This document shows, piece after piece, positions 25,215 through 33,280 of a stretch of DNA of 64,000 nucleotides. Source of the stretch: Selenomonas sp. AE3005 (GTDB lineage Bacteria > Bacillota > Negativicutes > Selenomonadales > Selenomonadaceae). The number at the start of each line of letters is the position of its first letter. Position 1 is the first letter of the stretch. The notes below the pieces were generated by a model. It did no database searches, was not told the DNA's origin, and saw nothing but the letters and a program-made list of their open reading frames with translations. Location of the stretch: contig NZ_KK366040.1 of NCBI RefSeq assembly GCF_000686945.1, forward strand, positions 62,001 to 126,000, read 5' to 3'. A program made the position numbers and the translations under genes.

Positions 25215-27131
25215 ATGAGCCTTTTACAAGCAACTATAGAGGCGATAACGCCGGCTGACGGCAAGCTGGCCGCGCAGGCAGGCAAACAACTGGCTGCCGT
25301 AATGGAAGGTGATGAACAGGCTTTTGGCAAGTTCAAAGACCTGCTGCTACGCTACATCGCCATAACCGGTGAACTGCACCCGGCCTCACCTGACAAATGC
25401 ACGGTTATCTGCTGTGCCAGCCACGGCGTAGCTGCCGAAGGTGTCAGCGCCTATCCCGAAGAAACCACCCTGCAAATGACCAAAAGCTATCTTATCGGTC
25501 AGGGAGCCGCAGCCAACGCCTTTGCCGAATTCTGTGGCAGTGAACTCTTTGTGGCGGACTTCGGCATTGCTGCCACCGATGATATTCCCGGCCTGCTGGA
25601 CTGCCGTATAGCCGCCGGCACCCAGAACATTGCCAAAGGCCCGGCCATGACCAGGGAGCAGGCCAGTGAATCCCTGGAAAAGGGTATTATGCTGGCCGAA
25701 AAACTCATATCCGAGGGCTTTGACTGCCTCCTGCCCGGTGAAATGGGCATTGCCAATACCACCGTCAGCGCTGCTATCGTCGCGGCTGTCTGTCAAAAAG
25801 CCGCCCCGGAAGTCACCGGCCGGGGCACCAATATATCCGATGAACGCCTGGCCAAAAAAATCAAGATTGTGGCACAGGCACTGGCTGTAAATCAGCCTGA
25901 TCCTCAGGATGGACTTGACGTGCTTACCAAGGTTGGCGGTTTTGAGTTCGGCGCTATTGCCGGTCTTATCTTAGGCTTTGCAGCCCATAAAAAGGCTATC
26001 ATTCTGGACGGTGCCAACTGCGCTGCCGCTGCACTTATTGCCCAGAGTCTGGCCCCGGCCTGTGTTGACTACCTGCTGCCCTCCCATAGCGGCGGTGAAA
26101 AATCCCATGCTATCGCTTTGGCTAAGTTAGGACTCACCCCCGTGATGGATTTGGACCTGAAGTTAGGCGAGGCCTGTGGCAGTTCCCTGCTGGCCAGACA
26201 GCTTGACACCATGCTGGCGGTATGGGACGTGGCCGGCCATTTACCACACGACCCTGTGGAAACGCCGTTCCAGCAGGCTTACATGCCCACCTTTGCGCCC
26301 AAAATCACCAACAAGACTTTTGACTTTTACCTGTCAACCATGCAGGATTTGGATAAGCTGGCCATGGTCAACTGTCAGGAACGCATTGACAAATTGGTAA
26401 AACCTCTCCACAGTCTGGGTGCCTTAGAGCAAATCGCGGCCGAATTTGCTGGCATAACCGGCGATGAACTGCCGCCATATCACAGTGACAAGGCACTGCT
26501 TTGTTTCACCGGCAAGGTATCCAATCCCCTGCAGCTGCAGCTCTGCGCCGCCAGCAGTCAAAGCGCGCAGGCCGATGTCACCATGGCCCACGTCCGTGAT
26601 GGCCTCCCTCTCACCGCGGCCTTTGACTTTGGCCGGGAACAGGGTGAATTTCTCTCCCTGTCCTATCCGCTGTTGGGACTGGCCATCACCGAAACAGATG
26701 AAAACGCTCCCTTTGGCAGTACGGCAGAATTACTGCGCACTGCGCTGCTTAACCCCGACGGCAGTCTGAAATACCCGGCCGACGAGTTTCTTGCTCATGC
26801 GCCGGAAAGCTGCCAGCCTTTTATCGGCGCGATGATTGGTGCCATCATTGCCGCAGCCCACAACAGCGCCTTTATCATTCTTGATGATGAGGCCAGTGAG
26901 ATAATCGCCCGTTACACCGAGCTGTTATGCCCCACGGTTCGTCCCTATATTCTCCATGTCCAGCCCCTGCTCATCAAAGCAGACGTTACCCTGCCCGGCG
27001 GCTTTATCGCCGGCCTGGGCATGGATATCATCGAGGCCTCCCTCTATATGCTGAACTATATGCGCACCTTTGTGGAAAGCAAAGTGGCTATCGCCAGCGA
27101 TGGCCCGGGAGCCGAACTGCAAAAATCATAA
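25215..27131 (+). CDS. Double-length CobT-like phosphoribosyltransferase (CobT plus degenerate CobT-like half)
   Basis: The first ~350 residues match CobT, which activates the lower-ligand base of cobamides with nicotinate mononucleotide: ASHGVAAEGVSAYPEETTLQ, CLLPGEMGIANTTVSAAIV, IILDGANCAAAALIAQ and the glutamate-bearing LKLGEACGSSLL. The rest (about 355-638) repeats the core loosely (GAMIGAIIAAAHNSAFIILD... YILHVQPLLIKAD... GLGMDIIEASLYML) but lacks the catalytic glutamate. CobT is normally ~350 residues. The closest known analogy is the heterodimeric ArsA-ArsB phenol transferase of Sporomusa, here possibly fused, which is inference. No other cobamide gene is in the window. Translation is coupled to tex, and a terminator follows. 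Confidence 0.8.
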   Translation: MSLLQATIEAITPADGKLAAQAGKQLAAVMEGDEQAFGKFKDLLLRYIAITGELHPASPDKCTVICCASHGVAAEGVSAYPEETTLQMTKSYLIGQGAAANAFAEFCGSELFVADFGIAATDDIPGLLDCRIAAGTQNIAKGPAMTREQASESLEKGIMLAEKLISEGFDCLLPGEMGIANTTVSAAIVAAVCQKAAPEVTGRGTNISDERLAKKIKIVAQALAVNQPDPQDGLDVLTKVGGFEFGAIAGLILGFAAHKKAIILDGANCAAAALIAQSLAPACVDYLLPSHSGGEKSHAIALAKLGLTPVMDLDLKLGEACGSSLLARQLDTMLAVWDVAGHLPHDPVETPFQQAYMPTFAPKITNKTFDFYLSTMQDLDKLAMVNCQERIDKLVKPLHSLGALEQIAAEFAGITGDELPPYHSDKALLCFTGKVSNPLQLQLCAASSQSAQADVTMAHVRDGLPLTAAFDFGREQGEFLSLSYPLLGLAITETDENAPFGSTAELLRTALLNPDGSLKYPADEFLAHAPESCQPFIGAMIGAIIAAAHNSAFIILDDEASEIIARYTELLCPTVRPYILHVQPLLIKADVTLPGGFIAGLGMDIIEASLYMLNYMRTFVESKVAIASDGPGAELQKS

Positions 27132-27140
27132 TTAACATCA

Positions 27141-27168
27141 AAAAAGGAGCCGCAAGGCTCCTTTTTTA
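27141..27168 (+). terminator. Terminator of the tex-cobT unit
   Basis: AAAAAGGAGCC (27141-27151) pairs with GGCTCCTTTTT (27156-27166) around GCAA and continues into T residues. The next repeat element begins on the last bases of this stem. Confidence 0.85.
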
Positions 27169-27304
27169 TAACGCCGTTGTTCCAGTTTTGCCATAGGCAA
27201 AACTTCCTCTTGGCGTTTCAACGAGGCAGGAGATATGCTCGCCGCCTGTTTTGGTATTCGTGCCCCCACCTGCTGAGGTGGGGGACATTTTCTTGCCTCG
27301 TTAT
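27166..27304 (+). repeat. Dispersed repeat family B, copy 2 (139 bp)
   Basis: This is nearly identical to the copy before tex, same orientation, with the same left end TTATAACG, the two internal hairpins and the right end CCTCGTTAT, but it lacks the 24-base internal segment starting CCTAAAGG. The two copies stand on either side of tex-cobT as direct repeats. Its left end coincides with the T tail of the cobT terminator. Confidence 0.7.
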
Positions 27305-27307
27305 GTC

Positions 27308-27748
27308 TTATTCAGCCCGTGACTGTTGGCACTCCGGACAAATTCCATAGAAATAGTATTGTTGGCCTGTAAGCTGATAGCCCGTATCCCTGCCTACCTG
27401 CCGCCCTAAGTCTGCTGTCGGCAGCTGGGGTACATCGTCTACCCGGCCGCAGCATTGGCAGCGGATATGGGGATGGGCATGAACATTGGCATCGTAACGG
27501 AAAGAATCCTCCCCGACATTAAGCTCTTGTGCCAAACCCACCTGACATAATATCCCCAATGATTTATACACCGTAGCCAGACTCATAGTCGGATAACTTG
27601 GCTGCAGCTCCTTATACAGCTTTTCTGCACTGGGGTGGGCCGTGGTATGTGCCAGGGCATTATACACGGCCAAACGCTGCGGAGTGACCTTAAATCCCTG
27701 TTCGCGCAGCCTTATTGTCACGTCTTTAGGTTTTAGTCCGACAAACAT
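27308..27748 (-). CDS. Fur/PerR family metal-dependent repressor
   Basis: This 146-residue regulator has an N-terminal winged helix (LREQGFKVTPQRLAVYNAL, ... SYPTMSLATVYKSLGIL) and a C-terminal dimer domain with the metal ligands: a histidine-rich segment DANVHAHPHIRCQCCGRV and two CXXC zinc pairs (CQCC and CPEC). An Asp follows the first CXXC (RVDDVP), as in PerR rather than Fur, so peroxide sensing is a fair guess but not proven. ATG 27748 is chosen for its AGAGGT site; an upstream in-frame start would add nine residues. A palindrome fitting its own operator lies just upstream, suggesting autoregulation. Confidence 0.85.
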   Translation of the reverse strand: MFVGLKPKDVTIRLREQGFKVTPQRLAVYNALAHTTAHPSAEKLYKELQPSYPTMSLATVYKSLGILCQVGLAQELNVGEDSFRYDANVHAHPHIRCQCCGRVDDVPQLPTADLGRQVGRDTGYQLTGQQYYFYGICPECQQSRAE

Positions 27749-27785
27749 AAATGGACCTCTTTTCATAACAAACAATCATTATTAG

Positions 27786-27801
27786 TTAGAATCTATTCTA
27801 A
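27786..27801. promoter_or_regulatory. Fur/PerR-type operator ahead of the fur-family gene
   Basis: TTAGAAT-CT-ATTCTAA is a perfect inverted repeat with seven-base arms, close to the 7-1-7 PerR/Fur box (TTATAATNATTATAA). It lies about 40 bases before the regulator's start, in an AT-rich promoter region. Confidence 0.6.
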
Positions 27802-27820
27802 TAAATAAAAAACAGCCTGT

Positions 27821-27841
27821 CAATGAAAAGTTTTTTCATTG
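27821..27841 (-). terminator. Possible terminator of the kor operon
   Basis: CAATGAAAA (27821-27829) and TTTTCATTG (27833-27841) form an AT-rich nine-base stem just past the korC stop. On the minus strand a T-rich stretch follows after a short gap. The stem is weak. Confidence 0.35.
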
Positions 27842-27848
27842 CCCATCT

Positions 27849-28376
27849 CTATTTTGCGGCAGCCTCCCAGCCTAACTGTAAAGCCTTCATATTGGCCTCC
27901 ACAGTATGCGGCGGCACACGTTTTTTGACAAATTCCTGCACCGTTTCCAGCTGCACCAACCCTGTAATACGCACCAGCGCCCCGAGGGCCACAATATTGG
28001 CAAAGAGCGCTTTGCCCAGCTCTTCCACCGCCAGTTTGGTGATAGGCAGGCGCATTACATTTTTGAAGTCCGGTGTTTCCGGCACCAGCGTATCATCCAG
28101 AATAAGCAGGCCGTCTTTCTGCAAATCACCGTAATACTTATCTGCCGCCTTCTGCGTCATAGCCAGCACCAGGTCCGGCGTTTCCACATGCGGATGGTAA
28201 ATACTTTCATCACTGATGATAACCTCGGCTTTGGAGGCGCCGCCCCGGGCCTCAGGGCCGTAGGACTGGCTTTGTGCCGCCTCCTTGCCTTCGGCCACCG
28301 CTGCCTCAGCCAGCAGTATGGCCGCCGTAATTACGCCCTGTCCACCGGAGCCGGAGAGCCTTAACTGTTTTTTCAT
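27849..28376 (-). CDS. korC: 2-oxoacid:ferredoxin oxidoreductase, gamma subunit
   Basis: This 175-residue protein is the gamma subunit of a four-subunit oxoacid oxidoreductase, which converts a 2-oxoacid (2-oxoglutarate by gene order) and CoA to the acyl-CoA, CO2 and reduced ferredoxin, or the reverse. It has the GSGGQGVITAAILLAEAAV opening and the SQSYGPEARGGASKAEVIIS motif typical of the family. Its ATG overlaps the korB stop by four bases. It completes a korD-korA-korB-korC operon, the usual order in anaerobes with an incomplete or reductive TCA branch. Confidence 0.92.
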   Translation of the reverse strand: MKKQLRLSGSGGQGVITAAILLAEAAVAEGKEAAQSQSYGPEARGGASKAEVIISDESIYHPHVETPDLVLAMTQKAADKYYGDLQKDGLLILDDTLVPETPDFKNVMRLPITKLAVEELGKALFANIVALGALVRITGLVQLETVQEFVKKRVPPHTVEANMKALQLGWEAAAK

Positions 28377-29203
28377 TTGCCTGCACCTCCTGCCCGTTCA
28401 ATAACCTGGTCATACGCCGTATCATAATCTGTTGCCGTAGATTCATACAGCAGGCCAATGGGGAATTTCTCCGGCGCAATATTCTCTGCCGGCATCTTAT
28501 CCCAGGCCGCCTTCATCACCGCATTGTCGCGCATCCACTTCAGCATATCCGCCGGTGTGCCCAGTTTGTTCTTGCGCCCATAGGCCGTGGGACACTGCAC
28601 CAGCGCCTCGACGAAGGAAAAGCCGTGATTATCAAAAGCCTTGGCAATCATATCAGTCAAATGCTGGACATGGAAAGCCGTGGAACGGGCCACATAGGTG
28701 GCGCCGGCCGCCTCGGCCAGAGCACAGGCATCAAACGGTCTGTCCACGGAACCATAGGGAGCCGTGGTCGCCTTGCGGCCCAGCGGCGTCATGGGAGAGG
28801 CCTGACCACCGGTCATACCGTAGATATTGTTGTTGAACAAAACCACGGTCAGGTCCACATTACGGCGGCAGCCATGAATGAAATGATTGCCGCCGATTGC
28901 CGTGCAGTCACCGTCACCTGTTATAACGACCACATTGAGTTCTGGACGGGCCAGCTTAATCCCTGTAGCGAAGGGAATAGCCCGGCCATGTGCGGTATGC
29001 AGGGTATCAAAATCCATATAACCGGACGCCCGGGACGAGCAGCCTATGCCCGATACAATCACCGTATTGTCCTGATTCAGCTCCGGACGCTGGGCAATAG
29101 CCTGCACAATGGCCTTCATGGCAATACCGTTGCCGCAACCCGGGCACCAAAGGTGCGGGAGGCGGTTCTGACGGAAATATTTCTCGTATTCTCTTTCTGC
29201 CAT
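28373..29203 (-). CDS. korB: 2-oxoacid:ferredoxin oxidoreductase, beta (TPP) subunit
   Basis: The beta subunit carries thiamine diphosphate. In this 276-residue protein the N-terminal LWCPGCGNGIAMKAIVQAI, the iron-sulfur-adjacent CSSRASGYMDFDTLH, the TPP-binding GDGDCTAIGGNHFIHGCRRN and LFNNNIYGMTGGQ, and the closing ALVQCPTAYGRKN all match KorB. It lies between korA and korC, with one- and four-base overlaps, so all subunits are translationally coupled. Confidence 0.94.
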   Translation of the reverse strand: MAEREYEKYFRQNRLPHLWCPGCGNGIAMKAIVQAIAQRPELNQDNTVIVSGIGCSSRASGYMDFDTLHTAHGRAIPFATGIKLARPELNVVVITGDGDCTAIGGNHFIHGCRRNVDLTVVLFNNNIYGMTGGQASPMTPLGRKATTAPYGSVDRPFDACALAEAAGATYVARSTAFHVQHLTDMIAKAFDNHGFSFVEALVQCPTAYGRKNKLGTPADMLKWMRDNAVMKAAWDKMPAENIAPEKFPIGLLYESTATDYDTAYDQVIERAGGAGK

Positions 29204-30345
29204 CAGCCCTCAACCTCCTTTATCAATGCCTCAACACCAGCCAAAATTTCACCAGGCTCAAAAGCCCGCATATTGTACTTGCCGCACAGGGTAACGGGAC
29301 ACTGGCCCTGCGCTGCCCGGCGCACCTCGTGAACGAGCTGACCGTAATTCAGTTCAGCCACGACAATGCCCTTAACCTTGGCCGCCAGTTCACCAATAAC
29401 CTTATCCGCAAAAGGCCAAATGGTCAGCAGCCGCACGAGGCCAACCTTCTTACCGGCCTCCCGGGCCTCACGCACGGCCTCATAAGCTGTCCGCGCTGTA
29501 CCGCCAAAAGAAACCACAGCATATTCCGCATCGTCCATAAAATAGCTTTCCGTATGAATGATTTCCTCACCGGCCCGCGCAATTTTCTCATGCAGGCGGT
29601 TGATGGAATCCTCTGTCACCTTAGGACTGCCTACAGGGAAACCTGTTTCATCATGAATGAGGCCCGTAACATGGATATGATAACCTTCACCAAAATCCGC
29701 CACATTGGGCACCAGGTCAGCCTCCGGCGCAAAGGGCTGATAACCTTCCGCCCGTGTCTTTGACGGTTTACGGCGCGGATATATCTCCACCTTTTCCGGC
29801 AGCTCCACCTTTTCACGCAAATGGCCGACCATTTCGTCCATCAGGAGCATTACCGGCGTACGGAAACGCTCAGCATAATTTACGGCCATAACCGTGGCAT
29901 CGTACGTTTCCCGGACGCTCCAGGGCGACAGGGCAATCACCGGATGGTCGCCGTGGGTGCCCCAGCGCACCTGCATTACATCGCCCTGCGACGGCGCTGT
30001 CGGCTGGCCCGTAGACGGGCCCACACGCTGTACATCTACCAGTACGCAGGGAATCTCCGCACAGGCGGCGTAGCCAATCAATTCCTGTTTCAAAGAAAAG
30101 CCCGGGCCGGAGGTAGCGTCCATAACCTTGCAGCCGGCCAGCGACGCACCTAAAATTGCGCCCATGGAGGCAATTTCATCTTCCATCTGAATAAATTTGC
30201 CGCCATGCTGGGGCAAAAGTTTCGCCATGGTTTCCGCAATCTCCGTTGAAGGGGTAATGGGATAACCGGCAAAGAAGTTCACCCCGGCAGCGATGGCTGC
30301 CTCCGCGCAAGCCTCATTGCCTTGCATCAATCTTGCCTTGCTCAT
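29203..30345 (-). CDS. korA: 2-oxoacid:ferredoxin oxidoreductase, alpha subunit
   Basis: The 380-residue alpha subunit holds the transketolase-like pyrimidine domain: GNEACAEAAIAAGVNFFAGYP at the start, ITPSTEIAETMA, MEDEIASMGAILGASLAG, ATSGPGFSLKQELIGYA and QRVGPSTGQPTAPSQGDVMQ. A C-terminal domain follows (YAVVSFGGTARTAYEAVREAR). The substrate is most often 2-oxoglutarate in this layout, though a branched-chain oxoacid cannot be excluded. It overlaps korD by four bases. Confidence 0.94.
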   Translation of the reverse strand: MSKARLMQGNEACAEAAIAAGVNFFAGYPITPSTEIAETMAKLLPQHGGKFIQMEDEIASMGAILGASLAGCKVMDATSGPGFSLKQELIGYAACAEIPCVLVDVQRVGPSTGQPTAPSQGDVMQVRWGTHGDHPVIALSPWSVRETYDATVMAVNYAERFRTPVMLLMDEMVGHLREKVELPEKVEIYPRRKPSKTRAEGYQPFAPEADLVPNVADFGEGYHIHVTGLIHDETGFPVGSPKVTEDSINRLHEKIARAGEEIIHTESYFMDDAEYAVVSFGGTARTAYEAVREAREAGKKVGLVRLLTIWPFADKVIGELAAKVKGIVVAELNYGQLVHEVRRAAQGQCPVTLCGKYNMRAFEPGEILAGVEALIKEVEG

Positions 30346-30551
30346 GCCGCGCCCCCCTTTGCAACTTTATCCACAAATATTGCATAATCCGGACAACGCA
30401 GCTCACACTGACCACATCCGATACAAGCCTCCGGATTGGCCACCTGTACCTTGCCCAGCTCATCTATGGCCAGCACTGACTTAGGACAAAAGGCTGCGCA
30501 TATTCCACATCCCTTGCACCGCGCCAACTTGACGCTAATCTCCGCTTTCAT
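30342..30551 (-). CDS. korD: Ferredoxin-type 4Fe-4S subunit of the oxidoreductase
   Basis: This 69-residue delta subunit is a two-cluster ferredoxin. The two motifs CKGCGICAAFCP and CIGCGQCELRCP each supply four cysteines for a [4Fe-4S] cluster; electrons from the catalytic subunits pass through it to free ferredoxin. The start at ATG 30551 is preceded by a GGAG site; a TTG five codons earlier is less likely. It is the first gene of the kor operon. Confidence 0.9.
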   Translation of the reverse strand: MKAEISVKLARCKGCGICAAFCPKSVLAIDELGKVQVANPEACIGCGQCELRCPDYAIFVDKVAKGGAA

Positions 30552-30732
30552 AAACTCCGCCTCCAATTACACAGATAAATATGATTCAATTTACATACTA
30601 AATATGCTTATTGCTTATATACTTTTACATCATAACAGACTTTTGTGTAAAAATCTACTATTTTTGTAAATATAAGTAATGTATACATAAACAGCATGCT
30701 ATAGCATATCCCTTAATGTAATTGTTCGCTAA

Positions 30733-30766
30733 AAAAAGAAAATCTCCCCCATAACGGAGGAGATTT
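30733..30766 (-). terminator. Terminator of the first ompM gene
   Basis: On the minus strand AAATCTCC (30759-30766) pairs with GGAGATTT (30740-30747) with more G-C pairs inside, followed by CTTTTTTT. It lies just past the porin stop. Confidence 0.75.
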
Positions 30767-30784
30767 TTATAATCTAATATGAAA

Positions 30785-32119
30785 TTAGAAGAAGAATTCA
30801 ACGCGGCCGAAGAAACGCTTGCCTTTGGAGTTGTTGCCATTGCCATTGTCATCAAGCATCTTGACATCGCCATAGCGCAGGGTACCTACAACATTCTTAA
30901 CGAAGGTGTAGTTAGCACCGAGTTCCCAGCCTTTTTCGTTGGGCTGAATTACATCGTAGGTGCTGGCAACCATGCCCCAAGCCCCAAGGTGGCGATATGC
31001 CAGCCATGCGCCCCAAGTGCCACGGTTTTCGCGCTGTGCCCCTTTATAATCCACTTCTAAGGAAGCGGCCTTATTAAAGTAATCTGCATTACGATTATTA
31101 GCATAGAAACCATTTACAGCCACGTTCTTGTTGAATCTGTAAGCAGCCTTGACAGCGATAAGATTGAAGTTATCCTTATCAGCGTCCTTGGTGTACTTAT
31201 TTGTTTTGAAGGACTCGCTGCTCAGACGATGGTAGTACAGGCCGCCGAACAATTTGCTAACCTTGCCTTCAACGCCAACATACTGGTAGCTGGCAGTTCT
31301 GTTCATGCCAGTTACACCACCGCCAACATAATAACCATCAGCCCAATCATGGCCTGCATTCTGTGCTACACCATGTCCATTGGCTGCAGCCGTGTTACTG
31401 AGCTTCAGGCGGCCGGCACCAATAATACCTTTTACATTTTTGCCGAAGGAAACTTCTGCACCGGAGAAATCCGTATCAGCAAAGCTGTCGTTATTCATGG
31501 AGGCGAACTTACCCAGTTTCACCTGGAAGTTCTTGTAATCACCCTGTGCCCAGATGCGTTTCAGCTTAACATTGCCGTCAGCACCCGTGTCAGTCTTGGC
31601 GTTGGTATCAGCGTCGAGACGGGCATTTACATGCCAGTGATTGTTGACCTCAGCAGAGGGTTCAAGACGGAACTTCAGATTGTTCTTGGAGTTCTTGCCG
31701 TCCATATCTTCATTCAGATCTTCAACATTGGTGCGAACAGCCGTGTATTCCAACTTGCCGTTCCACTTAACCATGTCAGCATTGCGTTCGAGGTTAGCAA
31801 CGCGTACCCCCAGGTTGTTCAGTTCAGCAGCGAACTCAGCAGCCAGTTTGTCAACGAGAGCTTTGTCAACACCGCTGGTGTTCTTAGCCATAGCCTTAGC
31901 TACCATCTGAGCCATTTCGTAACGGGTGATGTTCCGGTTGCCCTTGAACGTAGCGTCGCCATAGCCTTCGATTACGCCGTCAGCAGCGAGCTGGCTTACA
32001 GCGTCATAAGCCCAATGGTCAGCAGGAACATCGGAGAACGGATTTGCAGCAGCGAAAGTCGTGCTGGCAGCACCAACAACCAGAGCAGTCGTCAGCGCAG
32101 ATACGAGAGTCTTTTTCAT
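30785..32119 (-). CDS. ompM: OmpM/Mep45-type S-layer-homology porin, copy 1
   Basis: This 444-residue outer-membrane porin has a signal peptide ending ASTTFAAANP, one S-layer-homology domain (about residues 26-80: FSDVPADHWAYDAVSQLAAD, NITRYEMAQMVAKAMA), a short coiled coil (LAAEFAAELNNLGVRVANLE) and then a barrel of alternating strands ending FGRVEFFF. In Selenomonas and Veillonella such proteins hold the outer membrane to polyamine-modified peptidoglycan through the SLH domain. Its first ~115 residues are almost identical to those of the second copy near the right end of the window, while the barrels diverge. AGGAGG precedes the ATG, and a long leader follows the promoter. Confidence 0.93.
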   Translation of the reverse strand: MKKTLVSALTTALVVGAASTTFAAANPFSDVPADHWAYDAVSQLAADGVIEGYGDATFKGNRNITRYEMAQMVAKAMAKNTSGVDKALVDKLAAEFAAELNNLGVRVANLERNADMVKWNGKLEYTAVRTNVEDLNEDMDGKNSKNNLKFRLEPSAEVNNHWHVNARLDADTNAKTDTGADGNVKLKRIWAQGDYKNFQVKLGKFASMNNDSFADTDFSGAEVSFGKNVKGIIGAGRLKLSNTAAANGHGVAQNAGHDWADGYYVGGGVTGMNRTASYQYVGVEGKVSKLFGGLYYHRLSSESFKTNKYTKDADKDNFNLIAVKAAYRFNKNVAVNGFYANNRNADYFNKAASLEVDYKGAQRENRGTWGAWLAYRHLGAWGMVASTYDVIQPNEKGWELGANYTFVKNVVGTLRYGDVKMLDDNGNGNNSKGKRFFGRVEFFF

Positions 32120-32244
32120 TAAAGAACTCCTCCTTAAAAATTTTTATTTGCTTTAAGGAAGATTTATTCGCCCTAAGTATCCTTGTTTCCTTAGCAAATT
32201 CTAATCTTCTCTTAAGAACTTCTTAATCTTATCATATAACTACA

Positions 32245-32272
32245 TATATAGCAAGTGGCCCCCTGCTTACAA
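32245..32272 (-). promoter_or_regulatory. Candidate promoter for ompM copy 1
   Basis: On the minus strand TTGTAA (32267-32272) and TATATA (32245-32250) are 16 bases apart, some 125 bases before the start codon. A long AT-rich leader would follow, as often seen for abundant porins. Confidence 0.4.
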
Positions 32273-32315
32273 TAATTCCCATTTGCGGAGGTTGTGTGAA
32301 AGGCAGATTTTATAA

Positions 32316-32360
32316 CAAAAACAGTCCCTTAACCTGCCTGTATTAGTCAGATTAAGGGAC
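32316..32360 (-). terminator. Terminator of the double-glycine-peptide genes
   Basis: GTCCCTTAA (32324-32332) pairs with TTAAGGGAC (32352-32360), with a further CTG/CAG pairing inside. On the minus strand it is followed by TGTTTTTG. It lies just past the second peptide gene. Confidence 0.75.
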
Positions 32361-32367
32361 ATATTCA

Positions 32368-32718
32368 TTATGCTTTTAGAAGTTTTTCCGCACCTTCACG
32401 TACTGCATCCGATACGCCGGCAAAACGCCATTTTGTTTGTGCATATATCAGGCCGGCACCAGCACCGACCATTATGCCGAAAGGTACATTATTGGCAAAT
32501 ATTTTTCCGATGGCTTTGTTTTTCTCTTTGTCAGTCATGGAGGCGTATGCCTTAGAATTAACCAGATTCTTTACTTCTTTATACACGTCCATGCCCGTAA
32601 TAATTGCTGTTTTTAATGCCCCGACGACAGCCTCTACACCAATTCCGCCGGTAACGGTATCCAACTGTTCCTCACTTAGAACCATACCTGTATTTTTTAG
32701 CTTGATTGTTTCCGTCAT
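32368..32718 (-). CDS. Double-glycine-leader peptide B (bacteriocin-like)
   Basis: This 116-residue product carries a 25-residue leader ending in LSEEQLDTVTGG, the double-glycine pattern cut by C39-peptidase ABC exporters. The mature part would be ~91 residues: an N-terminal amphipathic stretch (IGVEAVVGALKTAIITGM), a lysine-rich centre (MTDKEKNKAIGKIF) and a glycine-rich hydrophobic segment (FGIMVGAGAGLIYAQT) ending KWRFAGVSD. It shares most of the centre and tail with its neighbour. A class II or two-peptide bacteriocin, or a secreted signal, is plausible; 91 residues is long for a class II bacteriocin. No exporter or immunity gene is seen beside it. The coding sequence is visibly more A/T-rich than its neighbours. 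Confidence 0.7.
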   Translation of the reverse strand: MTETIKLKNTGMVLSEEQLDTVTGGIGVEAVVGALKTAIITGMDVYKEVKNLVNSKAYASMTDKEKNKAIGKIFANNVPFGIMVGAGAGLIYAQTKWRFAGVSDAVREGAEKLLKA

Positions 32719-32749
32719 TTTTATACACCCTTTCTCTTTATACCGTCAT

Positions 32750-33103
32750 TTAATTATTTTTCATCATGTCTTCGACGCCCTTACGAAGTTTATCCGATAC
32801 ACCGGCAAAACGCCATTTGGTCTGTGCATATACAACACCTAAGCCGCAGCCAAGCATTGCCCCAAAAGCTACATTATCAGCGAAGATTACGCCGATGGCT
32901 TTGTTTTTCTGCTCGTCACTCATCTTTTTATATTCCGGTGAATTTATTAAGGCTTTGGTTTCCTTATACACCGACATATAAGTTTTTCCTGCGTTGTAGA
33001 GGCAGCCAAGTACTGTACCAATTCCCAAGCCTCCAATTACCTGCTCCAACTGAGCATCATCCAAAACCATCCCGGCATTTTTGAGTTTCATTGCTGCTGT
33101 CAT
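32750..33103 (-). CDS. Double-glycine-leader peptide A (bacteriocin-like), paralogue
   Basis: This 117-residue product has a 25-residue leader ending LDDAQLEQVIGG, then a mature part of about 92 residues: LGIGTVLGCLYNAGKTYMSV, lysine-rich MSDEQKNKAIGVIFAD, and the glycine-rich FGAMLGCGLGVVYAQT followed by KWRFAGVSD. It has two cysteines (CLYN and GCGL) that its neighbour lacks. The shared KNKAIG and AQTKWRFAGVSD blocks show the two arose by duplication. GGAGG stands nine bases before the ATG. It is first in the pair, with 31 bases to the next start, so both are probably one transcript. Confidence 0.7.
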   Translation of the reverse strand: MTAAMKLKNAGMVLDDAQLEQVIGGLGIGTVLGCLYNAGKTYMSVYKETKALINSPEYKKMSDEQKNKAIGVIFADNVAFGAMLGCGLGVVYAQTKWRFAGVSDKLRKGVEDMMKNN

Positions 33104-33200
33104 TTCAATCGACCTCCTACGAATTTTGATTTTCTTTTTTCTTTCTGTTCTTTATATCCGTGGAAGCGAAAAAAGTGTAGAAGAAAATGAAAAGAACGTG

Positions 33201-33235
33201 AAAAAGTCCGTTGACATTGTACGTCAACGGACTTT
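33201..33235 (-). terminator. Terminator of the sugar ABC transporter operon
   Basis: AAAGTCCGTTGAC (33203-33215) and GTCAACGGACTTT (33223-33235) form a perfect 13-bp stem with a 7-base loop; on the minus strand a TTTTT run follows. It lies 45 bases past the last permease gene. Confidence 0.85.
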
Positions 33236-33280
33236 CCAGCCAGCAAGGGAGCATTTCACATCCCTTTAACGTATTCTCTT

